DNA of 64,000 nt from Bermanella marisrubri (GTDB lineage Bacteria; Pseudomonadota; Gammaproteobacteria; Pseudomonadales; Oceanobacteraceae). The notes under the pieces are model-generated. The model was not told the origin of the DNA. It was given only the letters and a program-made list of their open reading frames with translations, and did not search any database. Made by a program: the position numbers and the translations under genes. The stretch spans positions 749,001 through 813,000 of the forward strand of contig NZ_CP051183.1 of NCBI RefSeq assembly GCF_012295615.1, written 5' to 3'. How positions within the stretch are numbered: the stretch's first letter is position 1; each line of letters begins with the position of its first letter. Of the stretch, positions 46,466-55,686 are shown piece after piece.

Positions 46466-48106
46466 TTAGTTATTCGCTTCTGGGGTATAAACCCAAAGCA
46501 TATTGTTTTCATGTTTACTGGTATCTTCACCAATTAATACACGACCATCATTTAATACAACAATATTGTCAGGATTGGCGATTCCATTCACAGAGCAAGC
46601 ATTGGCAGCAGCTTCGGAATCATATGGACCACCAGAAACTACAGGCTCCATACGCGTAGCGTTGTAGTTTTCGTCCAATACAAAGCGATAAACAATACCG
46701 CAGCGATTTTCAGTAACTTGAATGTCGCCTTCAGTATCAGCCATAGTGGATTTTACGTCAGACATGGCTACATACATGTAAGGTACAGAACCGTCTTTAA
46801 GTCCATTGTAGTTAATGTTGATACCTTCCATTTTAGTGAACTCAACCGTAGCGCCTTTTGCTTTTGCGGCTTTCAATGTTTCTAGGAATGCCACGCGATC
46901 ATCAGCTGCTTCTCCATTGGCCCATGCTGTGATGTCTGCTTCGCTAATGTAGTCGTTTTCACCCTCTACATAGTCAGCTTCATCAATGCCATCATATTCA
47001 CGGATCCATTGCTCTATCTCAGCATTATTTGCACTGGCCAGTTCGATCCATTCAATATCAAAACCTGCCTTGGCACTGTCAGTTTCGTTTTCATCCTGAG
47101 TCAATTTAGCCGCATAAAGTGTACCCGAGCTTAAGTCGTTTGGATTATCAGTGACTAACTTGTAAAAGGCTTTATCTGATCCGTCATCAGTTAAGTAAAC
47201 AGTCATATTGTCAGGCATGATAACTGGGTTCTCGTGAGCAGAACGGCCAGTTGTAAAGTGCTTGACCGGAACCGGTGACGCTGTTGTGGCTTCAGTCACT
47301 TCTACAATGTATCCATAATCATATGGGTTTGGATATGTGCCACCTAAATAGGTTTGAATATTTTGTACGTCGGAATAACTTGGATAGCCATTCTCGTAAT
47401 TGGCATTATTCCAATTTGCTGTGTTCTCAGCTTCGTAATTTTCTTCAGATGTTAGCGGTGTATTCCATGGCGAGAGGGTACCGAAACAGTTGATCATAGT
47501 GCCGTTGACGTTGCTAAAGTCAATATTCATAGCGGCATCTGTGTTCCAGCTACCATCTTCATTTTTACTCAGCTTAATACGGCTCATACCACCAGGGCGG
47601 TCTTCCCAAGCCGTGAACAAATAACCTTCTGATCCATCACCTTTTGTAGCGATAAATGCGTTAAAATCAGGGTCGTTTGATTGTTTGATGTCAGCATCTT
47701 CTGCGGCATTGGTGATATTGCCAAGGCCAAAAGGCAGATCGCCAGAGAAGTTATCACCTTCACGTCCAAGAACTTGATATTCACCTTTGGCAACGACAGT
47801 CGTTTTAGCCTCAGCGCTATCTAATTCCGGTACGTTTTTCAATTCCAAGTCTTTGTCTAGGTTGTTCATATCAACACCAACCCAAACACCAACAGCAGCT
47901 TTACTTTCATCCCCGGGTAATGAATTGCTTGGGTGCTGAACATTAAAGAAAAAATCACCGGAATCGCTAACGAACATGCCAGTGAGTTCTGAACCTAGAG
48001 GCAGTGTTGCTAAGCGTTTTGGATTGTTGCTCGCATCATCATCGCTTCCACAAGCTGTCAGCATAACCGCGGAGGCGATGGCAACAGACAATACTTTTTT
48101 ATTCAT
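46466..48106 (-). CDS. PhoX-like (DUF839) lipoprotein
   Basis: 546 residues with lipobox LTAC (Cys19) followed by GSDDD. PhoX-family features: INCFGTLSPWNTPLTSEEN (about 203-221), GYIVEVTEATT, HFTTGRSAHENPVIMPDNM, VYLTDDGSDKAFYKLV, and DNIVVLNDGRVLIGED near the C-terminus. PhoX enzymes are Ca/Fe-dependent alkaline phosphatases exported by Tat; this one has a Sec-type lipoprotein signal instead, so activity and substrate are uncertain. It follows the diheme gene on the same strand with a hairpin in between. I see no Pho box upstream. Confidence 0.75.
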   Translation of the reverse strand: MNKKVLSVAIASAVMLTACGSDDDASNNPKRLATLPLGSELTGMFVSDSGDFFFNVQHPSNSLPGDESKAAVGVWVGVDMNNLDKDLELKNVPELDSAEAKTTVVAKGEYQVLGREGDNFSGDLPFGLGNITNAAEDADIKQSNDPDFNAFIATKGDGSEGYLFTAWEDRPGGMSRIKLSKNEDGSWNTDAAMNIDFSNVNGTMINCFGTLSPWNTPLTSEENYEAENTANWNNANYENGYPSYSDVQNIQTYLGGTYPNPYDYGYIVEVTEATTASPVPVKHFTTGRSAHENPVIMPDNMTVYLTDDGSDKAFYKLVTDNPNDLSSGTLYAAKLTQDENETDSAKAGFDIEWIELASANNAEIEQWIREYDGIDEADYVEGENDYISEADITAWANGEAADDRVAFLETLKAAKAKGATVEFTKMEGININYNGLKDGSVPYMYVAMSDVKSTMADTEGDIQVTENRCGIVYRFVLDENYNATRMEPVVSGGPYDSEAAANACSVNGIANPDNIVVLNDGRVLIGEDTSKHENNMLWVYTPEANN

Positions 48107-48221
48107 TATGTCATCCTTAAGGAATGTTATTTTATAGAGATGTCGATAGACGGGTTTACAGTAAGGATTAAATATTGCGATTTAGCGGAAGTTAGATGAC
48201 GGTTGTCTGACGATTATATTT

Positions 48222-48256
48222 CAGAAATCCGACTGTTCGGTGACAGTCGGATGAAG
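48222..48256 (-). terminator. Hairpin between diheme gene and PhoX-like gene
   Basis: TCCGACTGT / ACAGTCGGA, a perfect 9-bp stem with a 6-base loop, about 40 bases after the diheme gene stop. The following T run on the minus strand is weak (TTTCT), so it may be a terminator or an mRNA-stabilising hairpin. Confidence 0.55.
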
Positions 48257-48292
48257 TTAGTACTTGAATTTTAGGGATGCCTGAGGATTAAA

Positions 48293-49906
48293 CTAGTTCC
48301 AGTCTAAGCGTATATCCCAATCATAATACCGATACTTAGATTTCAGAGGAGCGACGGAGTCATCAATTGATTTAAATACATTCTTTACTGGTTTCCATGT
48401 TGCGTCACGACCATCTTTGAAGCTTTGGTGACGTACAATATGACTATAGGCTTTGTTAAGTTTCATTGTGCGTTCGCGAGAAGGCGCAATTAAGGTATAC
48501 ACATCCTTAGATTTTACAGAATCCTTAACAGAACCATCCTCGTTAAACCATTTCGCTTTCATTTCAGGGTTTTCTCGAAATTCACTTCCGCCGCCCGCAC
48601 GTTGCAAATAATTATAGATTTCACCGCCATTCTCAGCGATGGAAGGTGCATCGTTCATGTCTTTCAAGTTAATGTATTTCCATCCAGCCTTACCTGTAAC
48701 TTTACGAGCATAACTAAACGTACTATCAATTGTGGTGCCGATGGCTGCGTGGCAACCCATGCAAAACATGGTCTCTTCGTAGGATTGTGGTCGCAGTTCA
48801 CCGTCATAGTCCTCTATGAAGCCTTGGACGAACCAACCTAATCCATTATCTAAACCCTGATCACCTCGATTAATGAACTTAGGAAGTAAACCGAGGAACT
48901 TTTCTTTACGCTCATTTGCATAGCGACTGATGATCATATGGCGTGGTAGGGCATTCACCTTGCGCATATACCTCAGTTCTTTCATGCGCGCTGGAATAGT
49001 GATTTCATCTTCATCAGTAATACCTACATAGCGCACACTATGCATAAATTCTGTGCCAGTAGGGAACTGCTGAAATTGAGTTTTAATTGTGCGAGCATCA
49101 CCAAAATAATGGTCTCGCTTCTTCACAATGCTTGTAATTGTAAGAACACCGTTCTGGTCAATATCCTCACCAATAGATGTTTCGTTTATTGGCCACAATT
49201 CGGTTTGCTCGATGTCTTTTATATTGAGCTCAGCTAACGTCAGGTTGAGATAATAGATATCGCGATTGAAATCGCCATTCAACTGACGAAATGGTTTATC
49301 TAAACGAACAATAACATCGTCAGTAGAGCCATTAGTGGGCCAGAATGTGCCAGGAAAGGGCTTGTAATTGAAGGCAACCCATTGGCTACCATCTTTTGCT
49401 AAGCCAAACTGATCAAAAGCTTCAGCACCTAGATGAAAGTCTTTTAAATCAGGAATGAATCCTTCAAATCCTTGGGATTTTAGGCGAGTAGCTAACTGAC
49501 TGTAATTTTCACTATTGATGTATTCCAATATGGATTCATCACTGACTTGCTCTAGCCAATCAGTGCGATCAACAAAAAGATTCGTCCAGTGGTTGCTCAT
49601 GCCCACATCAGAAAATCCATAATCTCCTTGCAAGGCGCCATCATTTAATTGGTTTAAACGATCGCCCAACTCTTTATTGTGAATCTGATGGCAGGTATAG
49701 CAAGGGTTATGTTTTTGTTCGGTCTGTGTATAGCACTGAGAAGGGATACTGGCTTCGGCGTTAAATATTTTTTTATCAGTTATTGCAATCCTATCTTGTG
49801 AATCCACCTCAGGTAATGGGTTTTTAGTGGCGGACTGAACCACAAACGCAAGCAAGCCACCGGTAACAATGAATAGTGAACTGAGTAGTAGTGAGCGACG
49901 CTTCAT
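48293..49906 (-). CDS. Periplasmic diheme c-type protein of unknown function
   Basis: 537 residues from the ATG at 49906, which has GGAAAG just upstream (an in-frame ATG lies 18 bases earlier). An N-terminal signal or anchor helix (about 5-24) is followed by two heme c motifs: Cys69-x2-Cys72-His73 (CYTCHQIHN) and Cys382-x2-Cys385-His386 (CMGCHAAIG). The region between and after them has no signature I recognise. The protein is presumably a periplasmic redox protein. Next to a PhoX-like gene on the same strand; a functional link is possible but unproven. Confidence 0.75.
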   Translation of the reverse strand: MKRRSLLLSSLFIVTGGLLAFVVQSATKNPLPEVDSQDRIAITDKKIFNAEASIPSQCYTQTEQKHNPCYTCHQIHNKELGDRLNQLNDGALQGDYGFSDVGMSNHWTNLFVDRTDWLEQVSDESILEYINSENYSQLATRLKSQGFEGFIPDLKDFHLGAEAFDQFGLAKDGSQWVAFNYKPFPGTFWPTNGSTDDVIVRLDKPFRQLNGDFNRDIYYLNLTLAELNIKDIEQTELWPINETSIGEDIDQNGVLTITSIVKKRDHYFGDARTIKTQFQQFPTGTEFMHSVRYVGITDEDEITIPARMKELRYMRKVNALPRHMIISRYANERKEKFLGLLPKFINRGDQGLDNGLGWFVQGFIEDYDGELRPQSYEETMFCMGCHAAIGTTIDSTFSYARKVTGKAGWKYINLKDMNDAPSIAENGGEIYNYLQRAGGGSEFRENPEMKAKWFNEDGSVKDSVKSKDVYTLIAPSRERTMKLNKAYSHIVRHQSFKDGRDATWKPVKNVFKSIDDSVAPLKSKYRYYDWDIRLDWN

Positions 49907-49972
49907 AATGCTTTCCATTCTCATTATTTTATGAGCGTCACTATAGCCAAAGGCTATTTCACATTTATGACA

Positions 49973-51199
49973 TTACGAGGGTTTGGCAGTGCCCTCTTTA
50001 GGTAAGGCCAGTGAAATAATAAAAGTAAGTATTAGGAATGCGCTGGATACCCACAAGCATGCTTCCAGACCATAGGCTTGATATAGCCATCCGCTTAACA
50101 AAGTTCCTATTAAGCGTCCCATCGCGTTGGCCATATAGTAGAAACCCACATCTAACGAAACGCCGTCGTTAGATGCGTAGCTGACAATTAAGTAGCTGTG
50201 TACCGATGAATTAATCGCAAATACAAAGCCAAATATCAGTAAACCGAACACGATACTGATCAGCGTATAGCTGTCATTACTTAACGCAATCGCAATCAAA
50301 GCAGGCAGGCCTGCCATAACGAGAGCCCATAGAGCAGCAGTTTTACCATCTGGATGTTTACCGCGTTTTGCTCCGGTAATATTGGGTGCTTGTGTTTGCA
50401 CGAAACCGTAGCCAATAATCCAAAGTGCTAAAAAACCACCGACGGTCCAATGATCCCAATTAAATTGACTGGCAAGGTATACCGGCAGGGCGACCACAAG
50501 CCAGACATCGCGGGAGGCAAATAAAAACATACGAGCTGCGGACAGCCAGTTAATGGCAGTACTTTTTGAAAAAAGTTGAGAGAATTTAGGCTTGTTTTTC
50601 GCTTTACCTAACTCTTTTTTTAGCTTAGCTATACTGAATAGCCAAACCAGTATCAGCATGCTTGCCATGGCAAGTACTGCACCTTTAAATCCCAAGGCTG
50701 TAAGCAATACGCCGCCCATGAAAAAGCCTGCGCCTTTCAATGCGTTCTTTGAGCCAGTGAGTATAGATACCCATTTATAGAGTTGACCCTGAGCGTTTTC
50801 GGGGACCAGCAGTTTAATGGCACTTTTCGCACTCATCTTGTTTAAGTCTTTGGCGATCCCGGAGAGTGCTTGCGCTGCCATAACCCATACTACGGTGAGC
50901 CACTCTAAAGGAACCAGTAGCATAGCAAGGGCGACTATTTGTAGTAATAACCCTGTATTCATAGTTCGGTTCAGGCCTAATCGGGCACCAAGCCAACCTC
51001 CTACTAAGTTAGTAATCACGCCAAAGATTTCGTAAAACAAAAACAGCATGGCGATACTAAATGGGCTGTATCCCAAACTATGAAAATGCAGAACAACCAA
51101 CATGCGCAAGGCGCCATCCGTAAGGGTAAACGCCCAGTAGTTGCCAGTGACAATTAGATATTGTCGAATTTCTGTAGACAGGTTAGCTAACGCAATCAT
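49973..51199 (-). CDS. arsJ: Organoarsenical efflux permease ArsJ
   Basis: 408 residues, MFS type with about 12 membrane helices. The N-terminus (GNYWAFTLTDGALRMLVVLH, LFLFYEIFGVITNLVGGWLG) is typical of ArsJ. With the adjacent GAPDH it forms the known arsenate route: GAPDH makes 1-arseno-3-phosphoglycerate, ArsJ exports it, and it hydrolyses outside. The gene follows the GAPDH gene by 5 bp. Confidence 0.92.
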   Translation of the reverse strand: MIALANLSTEIRQYLIVTGNYWAFTLTDGALRMLVVLHFHSLGYSPFSIAMLFLFYEIFGVITNLVGGWLGARLGLNRTMNTGLLLQIVALAMLLVPLEWLTVVWVMAAQALSGIAKDLNKMSAKSAIKLLVPENAQGQLYKWVSILTGSKNALKGAGFFMGGVLLTALGFKGAVLAMASMLILVWLFSIAKLKKELGKAKNKPKFSQLFSKSTAINWLSAARMFLFASRDVWLVVALPVYLASQFNWDHWTVGGFLALWIIGYGFVQTQAPNITGAKRGKHPDGKTAALWALVMAGLPALIAIALSNDSYTLISIVFGLLIFGFVFAINSSVHSYLIVSYASNDGVSLDVGFYYMANAMGRLIGTLLSGWLYQAYGLEACLWVSSAFLILTFIISLALPKEGTAKPS

Positions 51200-51204
51200 A
51201 CTGA

Positions 51205-52218
51205 TTATCCAAGCGAATCAATTTCACCAACTTTGCGAGCTAGCTCGGCAGTACGATTTGCATAACCCCATTCATTGTCATACCAAGCGTATAGCTTCAC
51301 TTGAGTCCCGTTGACGACCATGGTTGAAAGCGCATCAATAATGCTTGAACGAGGATCCGTTTTATAATCAATGGAAACCAATGGACGTTCTTCGTAGCCA
51401 AGAATATTTTTCAACTCGTTATCTGCTGCGGCTTTAAGCAGTTGATTCACTTCTTCTTCTGTCGTGTGTTTTTTAACTTCAAATACGCAGTCAGTTAAAG
51501 AAGCATTAGCTAATGGAATACGAACTGCGTGGCCATTGAGCTTTCCTTTTAACTCGGGAAAAATATGGGTTATCGCTGTGGCAGAACCTGTTGTAGTCGG
51601 AATCAAGCTCATACCACAAGCCCTAGCTCGACGTAAATCTTTATGTGGCTGATCTAAGATTGATTGTGTGTTGGTAATGTCATGAATTGTGGTCATGGAG
51701 CCATGCTCGATGCCGAGATTTTCATGAATGACTTTTACCACAGGTGCAAGACAGTTAGTGGTACAAGAGGCGGCTGTTACTATCGAATGTTTTTGTGGGT
51801 CGTACAAATGATCATTTACGCCCATTACTACATTAAGCACACCATCTTCTTTCACTGGTGCTGTCACCACGACACGTTTGACTCCTTGTGCTAAGTAATC
51901 TTGCAATACAGCCTTTGATTTCATTTTGCCAGACGCTTCGATGACAATATCACACTGAGACCAATCGGTTTCCTCAATGGTTTTATTTTGAGTACATGGA
52001 ATGCGCTTATCAGCAATCAACATTGTATTGTCATCAGCGGTCGCATCATGGTGCCAGCGGCCATGAACACTGTCGAAAGTGAGTAGGTGTGCAAGCGTCG
52101 TCGCGTCTCCTGCTGGGTCATTGATTTGAATGATTTCAATATCGTCCCAATCAAAAGCAGCGCGCATTGTTAGGCGGCCCATACGGCCAAAACCATTGAT
52201 TCCGATTTTTATCGTCAT
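51205..52218 (-). CDS. ArsJ-associated glyceraldehyde-3-phosphate dehydrogenase
   Basis: 337 residues. NAD-binding [15 protein letters not shown], catalytic Cys in [35 protein letters not shown] and [11 protein letters not shown] at the C-terminus. It is a type I GAPDH. Position between acr3 and arsJ in a tight same-strand run shows it is the arsenic-linked copy, forming 1-arseno-3-phosphoglycerate from arsenate and G3P, rather than the glycolytic copy. Confidence 0.93.
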   Translation of the reverse strand: MTIKIGINGFGRMGRLTMRAAFDWDDIEIIQINDPAGDATTLAHLLTFDSVHGRWHHDATADDNTMLIADKRIPCTQNKTIEETDWSQCDIVIEASGKMKSKAVLQDYLAQGVKRVVVTAPVKEDGVLNVVMGVNDHLYDPQKHSIVTAASCTTNCLAPVVKVIHENLGIEHGSMTTIHDITNTQSILDQPHKDLRRARACGMSLIPTTTGSATAITHIFPELKGKLNGHAVRIPLANASLTDCVFEVKKHTTEEEVNQLLKAAADNELKNILGYEERPLVSIDYKTDPRSSIIDALSTMVVNGTQVKLYAWYDNEWGYANRTAELARKVGEIDSLG

Positions 52219-52237
52219 TGTCTCATCCTAAAAGTAT

Positions 52238-53260
52238 TTATGTATGCGGAAACCATTTTCGTGTGCGATTTGCAAAAGCTACCAATGACAACATCACTGG
52301 TACTTCTACAAGTACTCCGACGACAGTGGCCAATGCGGCACCTGAATGTAAGCCAAACAATGATATGGCCACGGCGACTGCTAGTTCAAAGAAGTTCGAC
52401 GTACTGATCATACAAGCAGGTGCTGCTATGTTATGGGGCAGTCCTATGTATTTTGCTGAAACATAGGCGAGTGCAAAAATTGCGTATGTTTGAATTAACA
52501 GAGGTATTGCAATCAACAATATAACCAGAGGCTTAGCCACAATCGTTTCCGCTTGAAAGCCAAAAAGTAAGATAATAGTGCCTAATAAACCGATAATGGA
52601 CCATGGCTTAAGTGAAGACGTGAATCGATTGATGCGCTCATGATCTGAGCCTGAGTCCAAATAATGCCGTGTTAATGCGCCTGCAATCAAGGGCAAGACA
52701 ACATATAAAACAACTGACAGTAGTAGCGTTTCCCAAGGTACATGTATGTCGTTTACGCCCAATAAAAATGCTGCTATTGGGGCGAATGCGAATATCATTA
52801 TAATATCGTTTAGCGATACCTGTACCAGTGTGTAATTAGGATCGCCCTTTGTAAGCTGACTCCAAATAAAAACCATCGCGGTGCAAGGCGCTACCCCTAG
52901 TAATATCATACCGGCAATGTATTCGTCAGCAGACTGAGCATCTACCCAGTTGGAAAAAAATACTTTAAAAAATAGCCATCCAAGAGCGGCCATTGTAAAG
53001 GGCTTAATCAACCAGTTTATAACCAGCGTGAGGTAAAGACCCTTGGGCTTTTTACCAACATCTTTTATGGCTTTAAAATCCACCTGCACCATCATCGGGT
53101 AAATCATGATCCAGATAAGTGCAGCGACTACTAGGTTGACATGAGCCCATTCATATTCAGCAATGATGGTAAAAATGTTTGGCGCAGCGATGCCAAGTAA
53201 AACACCGCCGAGGATACTGATAGCAACCCATAGAGTGAGATAGCGTTCGAATATACCCAT
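52238..53260 (-). CDS. acr3: Arsenite efflux transporter, ACR3 family
   Basis: 340 residues from the ATG at 53260, which overlaps the stop of the preceding gene (TAATG). An upstream in-frame start would add 8 residues. About 10 membrane helices. The essential Cys of ACR3 proteins is in [17 protein letters not shown], with [17 protein letters not shown] after it and [21 protein letters not shown] near the C-terminus. It exports As(III) from the cytoplasm. Confidence 0.94.
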   Translation of the reverse strand: MGIFERYLTLWVAISILGGVLLGIAAPNIFTIIAEYEWAHVNLVVAALIWIMIYPMMVQVDFKAIKDVGKKPKGLYLTLVINWLIKPFTMAALGWLFFKVFFSNWVDAQSADEYIAGMILLGVAPCTAMVFIWSQLTKGDPNYTLVQVSLNDIIMIFAFAPIAAFLLGVNDIHVPWETLLLSVVLYVVLPLIAGALTRHYLDSGSDHERINRFTSSLKPWSIIGLLGTIILLFGFQAETIVAKPLVILLIAIPLLIQTYAIFALAYVSAKYIGLPHNIAAPACMISTSNFFELAVAVAISLFGLHSGAALATVVGVLVEVPVMLSLVAFANRTRKWFPHT

Positions 53261-54042
53261 TAAGCATGTTCCTCTTGGCAGCATACGAGTTGGCGTTCTG
53301 GACGATCTCCCATAGTGAGTAATTTATCGTTTAGAGGCTCCAAAAAGTGAGTGACTTCGTCCGCGGTGAGTTGTAATACGGTTTTTGCCCACTGAGGCAT
53401 ATCTGCATGTATGCTGTAATAAATCCATTGGCCCTGTCGGCGATCAGACAACAGACCTGATTTTTTTAGTTGTGCCAAATGGCGAGAAATCTTTGGTTGA
53501 CTTTGCTGCAGTGCTTCAGTGAGCTCGCAAACACACATTTCATTTTGTTGAGTGATTAACAATAAGCAGCTTAATCGAGTTTCATCTGCCAATGATTTGT
53601 AAAACATCACAGGATCAAACTCTGTTTTACTCTTCGCTTTGGACTTAATTAACGCAAAGATTTTTATGCGCTCAAAAATCTCTTTAAGGGTTGTTTCAAA
53701 AGGTTTTACTCCCCCTCTGTGGGAAGGATCAGGAAAGTCCCAAACCAATTGTTCGCTGGCATTTTCAAATCCGCGGCATTGCTGATGTGCTTTATGGCAC
53801 AAAGTTATAACGTAATCAAAATGTTCGTTGGCAAGCTCATCGATTGATTTTGGGTGCAAGTGGGCTCCGGAAATCCCCATATTTTCTAAGGCTTGTAGCG
53901 CTCTAGGGTCAACTTGTTGGGCCGGTTCTGTGCCCGCGCTGATGGCTTCAAATTGATCATCAAATTGATGCTTGATAAGGGCCTCTGCCATTTGTGAGCG
54001 AGCAGAATTGTGTGTGCATAGAAAAAGAATACGAGATTTCAT
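53260..54042 (-). CDS. Fusion of arsenate reductase (ArsC, LMW-PTP type) and ArsR repressor
   Basis: 260 residues from the ATG at 54042, with GGAGAG just upstream. Residues 1-135 are a thioredoxin-type arsenate reductase: P-loop Cys9-THNSA-Arg15-Ser and the shuttle cysteines Cys82 and Cys89 ([14 protein letters not shown]). Residues about 144-240 are an ArsR/SmtB winged helix: [17 protein letters not shown], As(III)-site Cys170-Val-Cys172, recognition helix [18 protein letters not shown]. Cys254-Cys255 near the end may add a metalloid site. It reduces As(V) and controls its own operon. First gene of arsCR-acr3-gapdh-arsJ. Confidence 0.9.
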   Translation of the reverse strand: MKSRILFLCTHNSARSQMAEALIKHQFDDQFEAISAGTEPAQQVDPRALQALENMGISGAHLHPKSIDELANEHFDYVITLCHKAHQQCRGFENASEQLVWDFPDPSHRGGVKPFETTLKEIFERIKIFALIKSKAKSKTEFDPVMFYKSLADETRLSCLLLITQQNEMCVCELTEALQQSQPKISRHLAQLKKSGLLSDRRQGQWIYYSIHADMPQWAKTVLQLTADEVTHFLEPLNDKLLTMGDRPERQLVCCQEEHA

Positions 54043-54052
54043 AATGCTCTCC

Positions 54053-54095
54053 ATATATATGAAAATCATTATATATGAAAAATCATATATGTGAA
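54053..54095 (-). promoter_or_regulatory. ars promoter with ArsR-type operator
   Basis: On the minus strand, -35 TTCACA (54095-54090) and -10 TATAAT (54073-54068) are 16 bp apart. The spacer contains a perfect dyad ATATATGA-AAAA-TCATATAT (54071-54090), and a further ATATATGA half-site lies at 54055-54062. This is the expected place for an AT-rich ArsR operator. Confidence 0.7.
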
Positions 54096-54206
54096 TATCG
54101 AAGTGAGGGCGCTAATAGAGCGCTTTGCCAGAGGCGCATAGTGTCAGGTGGAAGAAGCAGGGGAGAGGAAAGTGGAATAGCTGTGAATGACGCGGGATAC
54201 GACAGG

Positions 54207-54794
54207 CTATTGGTTATGGGCAAACCAATGATTTTCTAAACATTCCCGCAGGCGAATTCGAGCGCGGTATAGTTGCACGTGTAAATTGCTGGTGGTGAGG
54301 GATTCCTGTTCGCATATCTCTGAGCTATCCAGCCCCAAAACTTCGCGCATCATAAAGATTTTGCCCTGCGTGGCAGGTAGCTTCTCCATGCATATTTCCA
54401 TGATTTTCCAAAATTGCTCATCATGGACACTGTCTAGTGGCTGATTCCAATCAACGGGGCGTTCATGACGGTGCCAATGGCCGTGTTCATTGAATAAATC
54501 ATGCATGTCGTCCTCGTCCATATCCAATCGGCTGGCTTCAACTAGTTTTTGTCGCTGTCGTAAAATATCAATGATCTTGTTTTTGAGAATGGCGAAGACC
54601 CAAGTTTTCAGTGCAGAACGTCGTTCAAAGGATTGGGCGTTTTTGAAAGCAGAGGTAAGAGCTTCTTGCACAGCATCTTCAGCTAATGAAGAATCTTGCA
54701 GCTGAGTCATGGCAAATTTCAGCATAAATTGGCGCAAGTCTTCTAGGTAGCTTGGGTCAGATAGCAAGTTCTGTTCATATGATGGATTCGCCAT
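54207..54794 (-). CDS. Sigma-70 family (ECF-like) RNA polymerase sigma factor
   Basis: 195 residues. Region 2 at about 15-85 (LRQFMLKFAMTQLQDSSLAE, DAVQEALTSAF, ALKTWVFAILKNKIIDILRQ) and region 4 at about 130-185 (LPATQGKIFMMREVLGLDSS, TTSNLHVQLYRARIRLRECL). The linker is His-rich (HGHWHRHERP), which could bind metal. It is divergent from a zf-HC2 gene that heads the EGKCG-peptide operon, so it probably controls that operon. Confidence 0.88.
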   Translation of the reverse strand: MANPSYEQNLLSDPSYLEDLRQFMLKFAMTQLQDSSLAEDAVQEALTSAFKNAQSFERRSALKTWVFAILKNKIIDILRQRQKLVEASRLDMDEDDMHDLFNEHGHWHRHERPVDWNQPLDSVHDEQFWKIMEICMEKLPATQGKIFMMREVLGLDSSEICEQESLTTSNLHVQLYRARIRLRECLENHWFAHNQ

Positions 54795-54861
54795 GGATTG
54801 ACTCGCTTATAGATGAGTAATATCAATTTGCCATATTAGGAGAGTGAGTGCTTCTGTTTAG

Positions 54862-54876
54862 TTCCATGAGATGGAA
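54862..54876. promoter_or_regulatory. Palindrome in the sigma/anti-sigma divergent region
   Basis: TTCCAT-GAG-ATGGAA, a perfect 6-bp dyad midway between the divergent sigma and zinc-finger genes. Candidate operator; no regulator identified. Confidence 0.4.
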
Positions 54877-54942
54877 AAACTGTGTAATAAAATTCAGGCT
54901 GTGGCGACCAATATCACATAATGCGTCGATGAGGTCATGCTA

Positions 54943-55122
54943 ATGTTAAATTGTCGAGAAGCGACGCGCTTAATGTCGCTATCCATGGAGCAGAAGTTAA
55001 CGGTTAGTCAGCGCCTGCAACTGAAGTTTCATCTGGCGATGTGTCGAGGCTGTCGCAATTTTGGTCGTCAAACGCAAGCTTTGCGGGAACTGGCAAAGGA
55101 ATATCGGAACAAACAAAAGTAA
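54943..55122 (+). CDS. zf-HC2-type anti-sigma-like small protein
   Basis: 59 residues from the ATG at 54943, which is 8 bases after GAGG; an in-frame ATG at 54937 is too close to that site. Zinc-finger pattern NCREATRLMS with His and Cys later (KFHLAMCRGCRNF) is the H-x3-C-x2-C motif of anti-sigma zinc proteins. There is no membrane segment, so it would sense in the cytoplasm. Such proteins hold ECF sigma factors inactive until their zinc site is disturbed, for example by oxidants or metals. Partner is probably the divergent sigma gene. Confidence 0.75.
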   Translation: MLNCREATRLMSLSMEQKLTVSQRLQLKFHLAMCRGCRNFGRQTQALRELAKEYRNKQK

Positions 55123-55234
55123 TGCAAGGGTCGCGGTTTTATACTTTTGCACTTTTTTGTGTGTAAGAAAACTTTAACGTCAACGTCAAATAAGCAAATA
55201 AGATTTGCACTAACAACAAAGAGAGGGTGATCCC

Positions 55235-55600
55235 ATGAAAAATCGTAAGACTTCGTTAGCTATGTCCATTGGCGCTGCTGTCGCGCTAGGTGCTGCCTCA
55301 GCGTCTGTCCAAGCTGCTGAAAATCCATTTTCATCTCAACCGCTTACCTCCGGTTACCAAGTTGCAGATGGCCACGCTGAAGGCAAGTGTGGCGAAGGCA
55401 AATGTGGTGGCGAAAAACACAAAGAAGGCAAGTGCGGCGAAGGCAAATGCGGCGGTGATAAAGCGAAAGAAGGTAAGTGCGGCGAAGGCAAATGTGGTGG
55501 TGATAAAGCCAAAGAAGGCAAGTGTGGCGAAGGAAAATGTGGTGGTGATAAAGCCAAAGAAGGCAAATGCGGTGAAGGCAAGTGTGGCGGTAACGCTTAA
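55235..55600 (+). CDS. hvfA: EGKCG-repeat secreted peptide, HvfA-like copper-binding RiPP precursor
   Basis: 121 residues with AGAGAGGGTGATCCC before the ATG. A signal peptide ends at about VQA/AEN (residue 27). From Glu49 on, EGKCG occurs ten times as five pairs, the last four spaced exactly 15 residues (units such as EGKCGEGKCGGDKAK). All ten cysteines (52, 57, 67, 72, 82, 87, 97, 102, 112, 117) are inside the motif. In Haemophilus HvfA, EGKCG cysteines are converted to copper-binding oxazolone/thioamide pairs by an MNIO (DUF692) enzyme with a partner. No such enzyme is in this window. If unmodified, it could still bind metals through thiols. A terminator follows. Confidence 0.8.
   Translation: MKNRKTSLAMSIGAAVALGAASASVQAAENPFSSQPLTSGYQVADGHAEGKCGEGKCGGEKHKEGKCGEGKCGGDKAKEGKCGEGKCGGDKAKEGKCGEGKCGGDKAKEGKCGEGKCGGNA
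55379..55597 (+). repeat. 45-bp coding tandem repeats of the EGKCG peptide
   Basis: Five imperfect units of about 45 bp, with synonymous differences between units. The similarity could permit copy-number change by slippage or recombination, altering the number of metal-binding motifs. Confidence 0.85.
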
Positions 55601-55629
55601 GTCAGCATTCGTTTAAGCCTTATAGCGAA

Positions 55630-55656
55630 AGAGCTGGCTTCGGCCAGCTTTTTTTT
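55630..55656 (+). terminator. Terminator between the EGKCG peptide and DoxX genes
   Basis: Stem AGCTGGC / GCCAGCT with a TTCG tetraloop followed by eight T, 31 bases after the peptide stop. It would make the peptide far more abundant than the downstream membrane protein, as expected for a precursor. Confidence 0.9.
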
Positions 55657-55686
55657 GCCTGATATTTAAGTAAGAAGGTTCTATTG

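Noticed and set aside
48107-48227. Pho box upstream of the PhoX-like gene
   Set aside because: No pair of CTGTCAT-like heptamers at the required spacing.
55290-55616. 108-codon frame overlapping the EGKCG peptide gene, and the antisense frame at 55354-55581
   Set aside because: Both are low-complexity shadows created by the 45-bp repeat. The signal peptide, ribosome site and EGKCG motifs belong to the 55235 frame.
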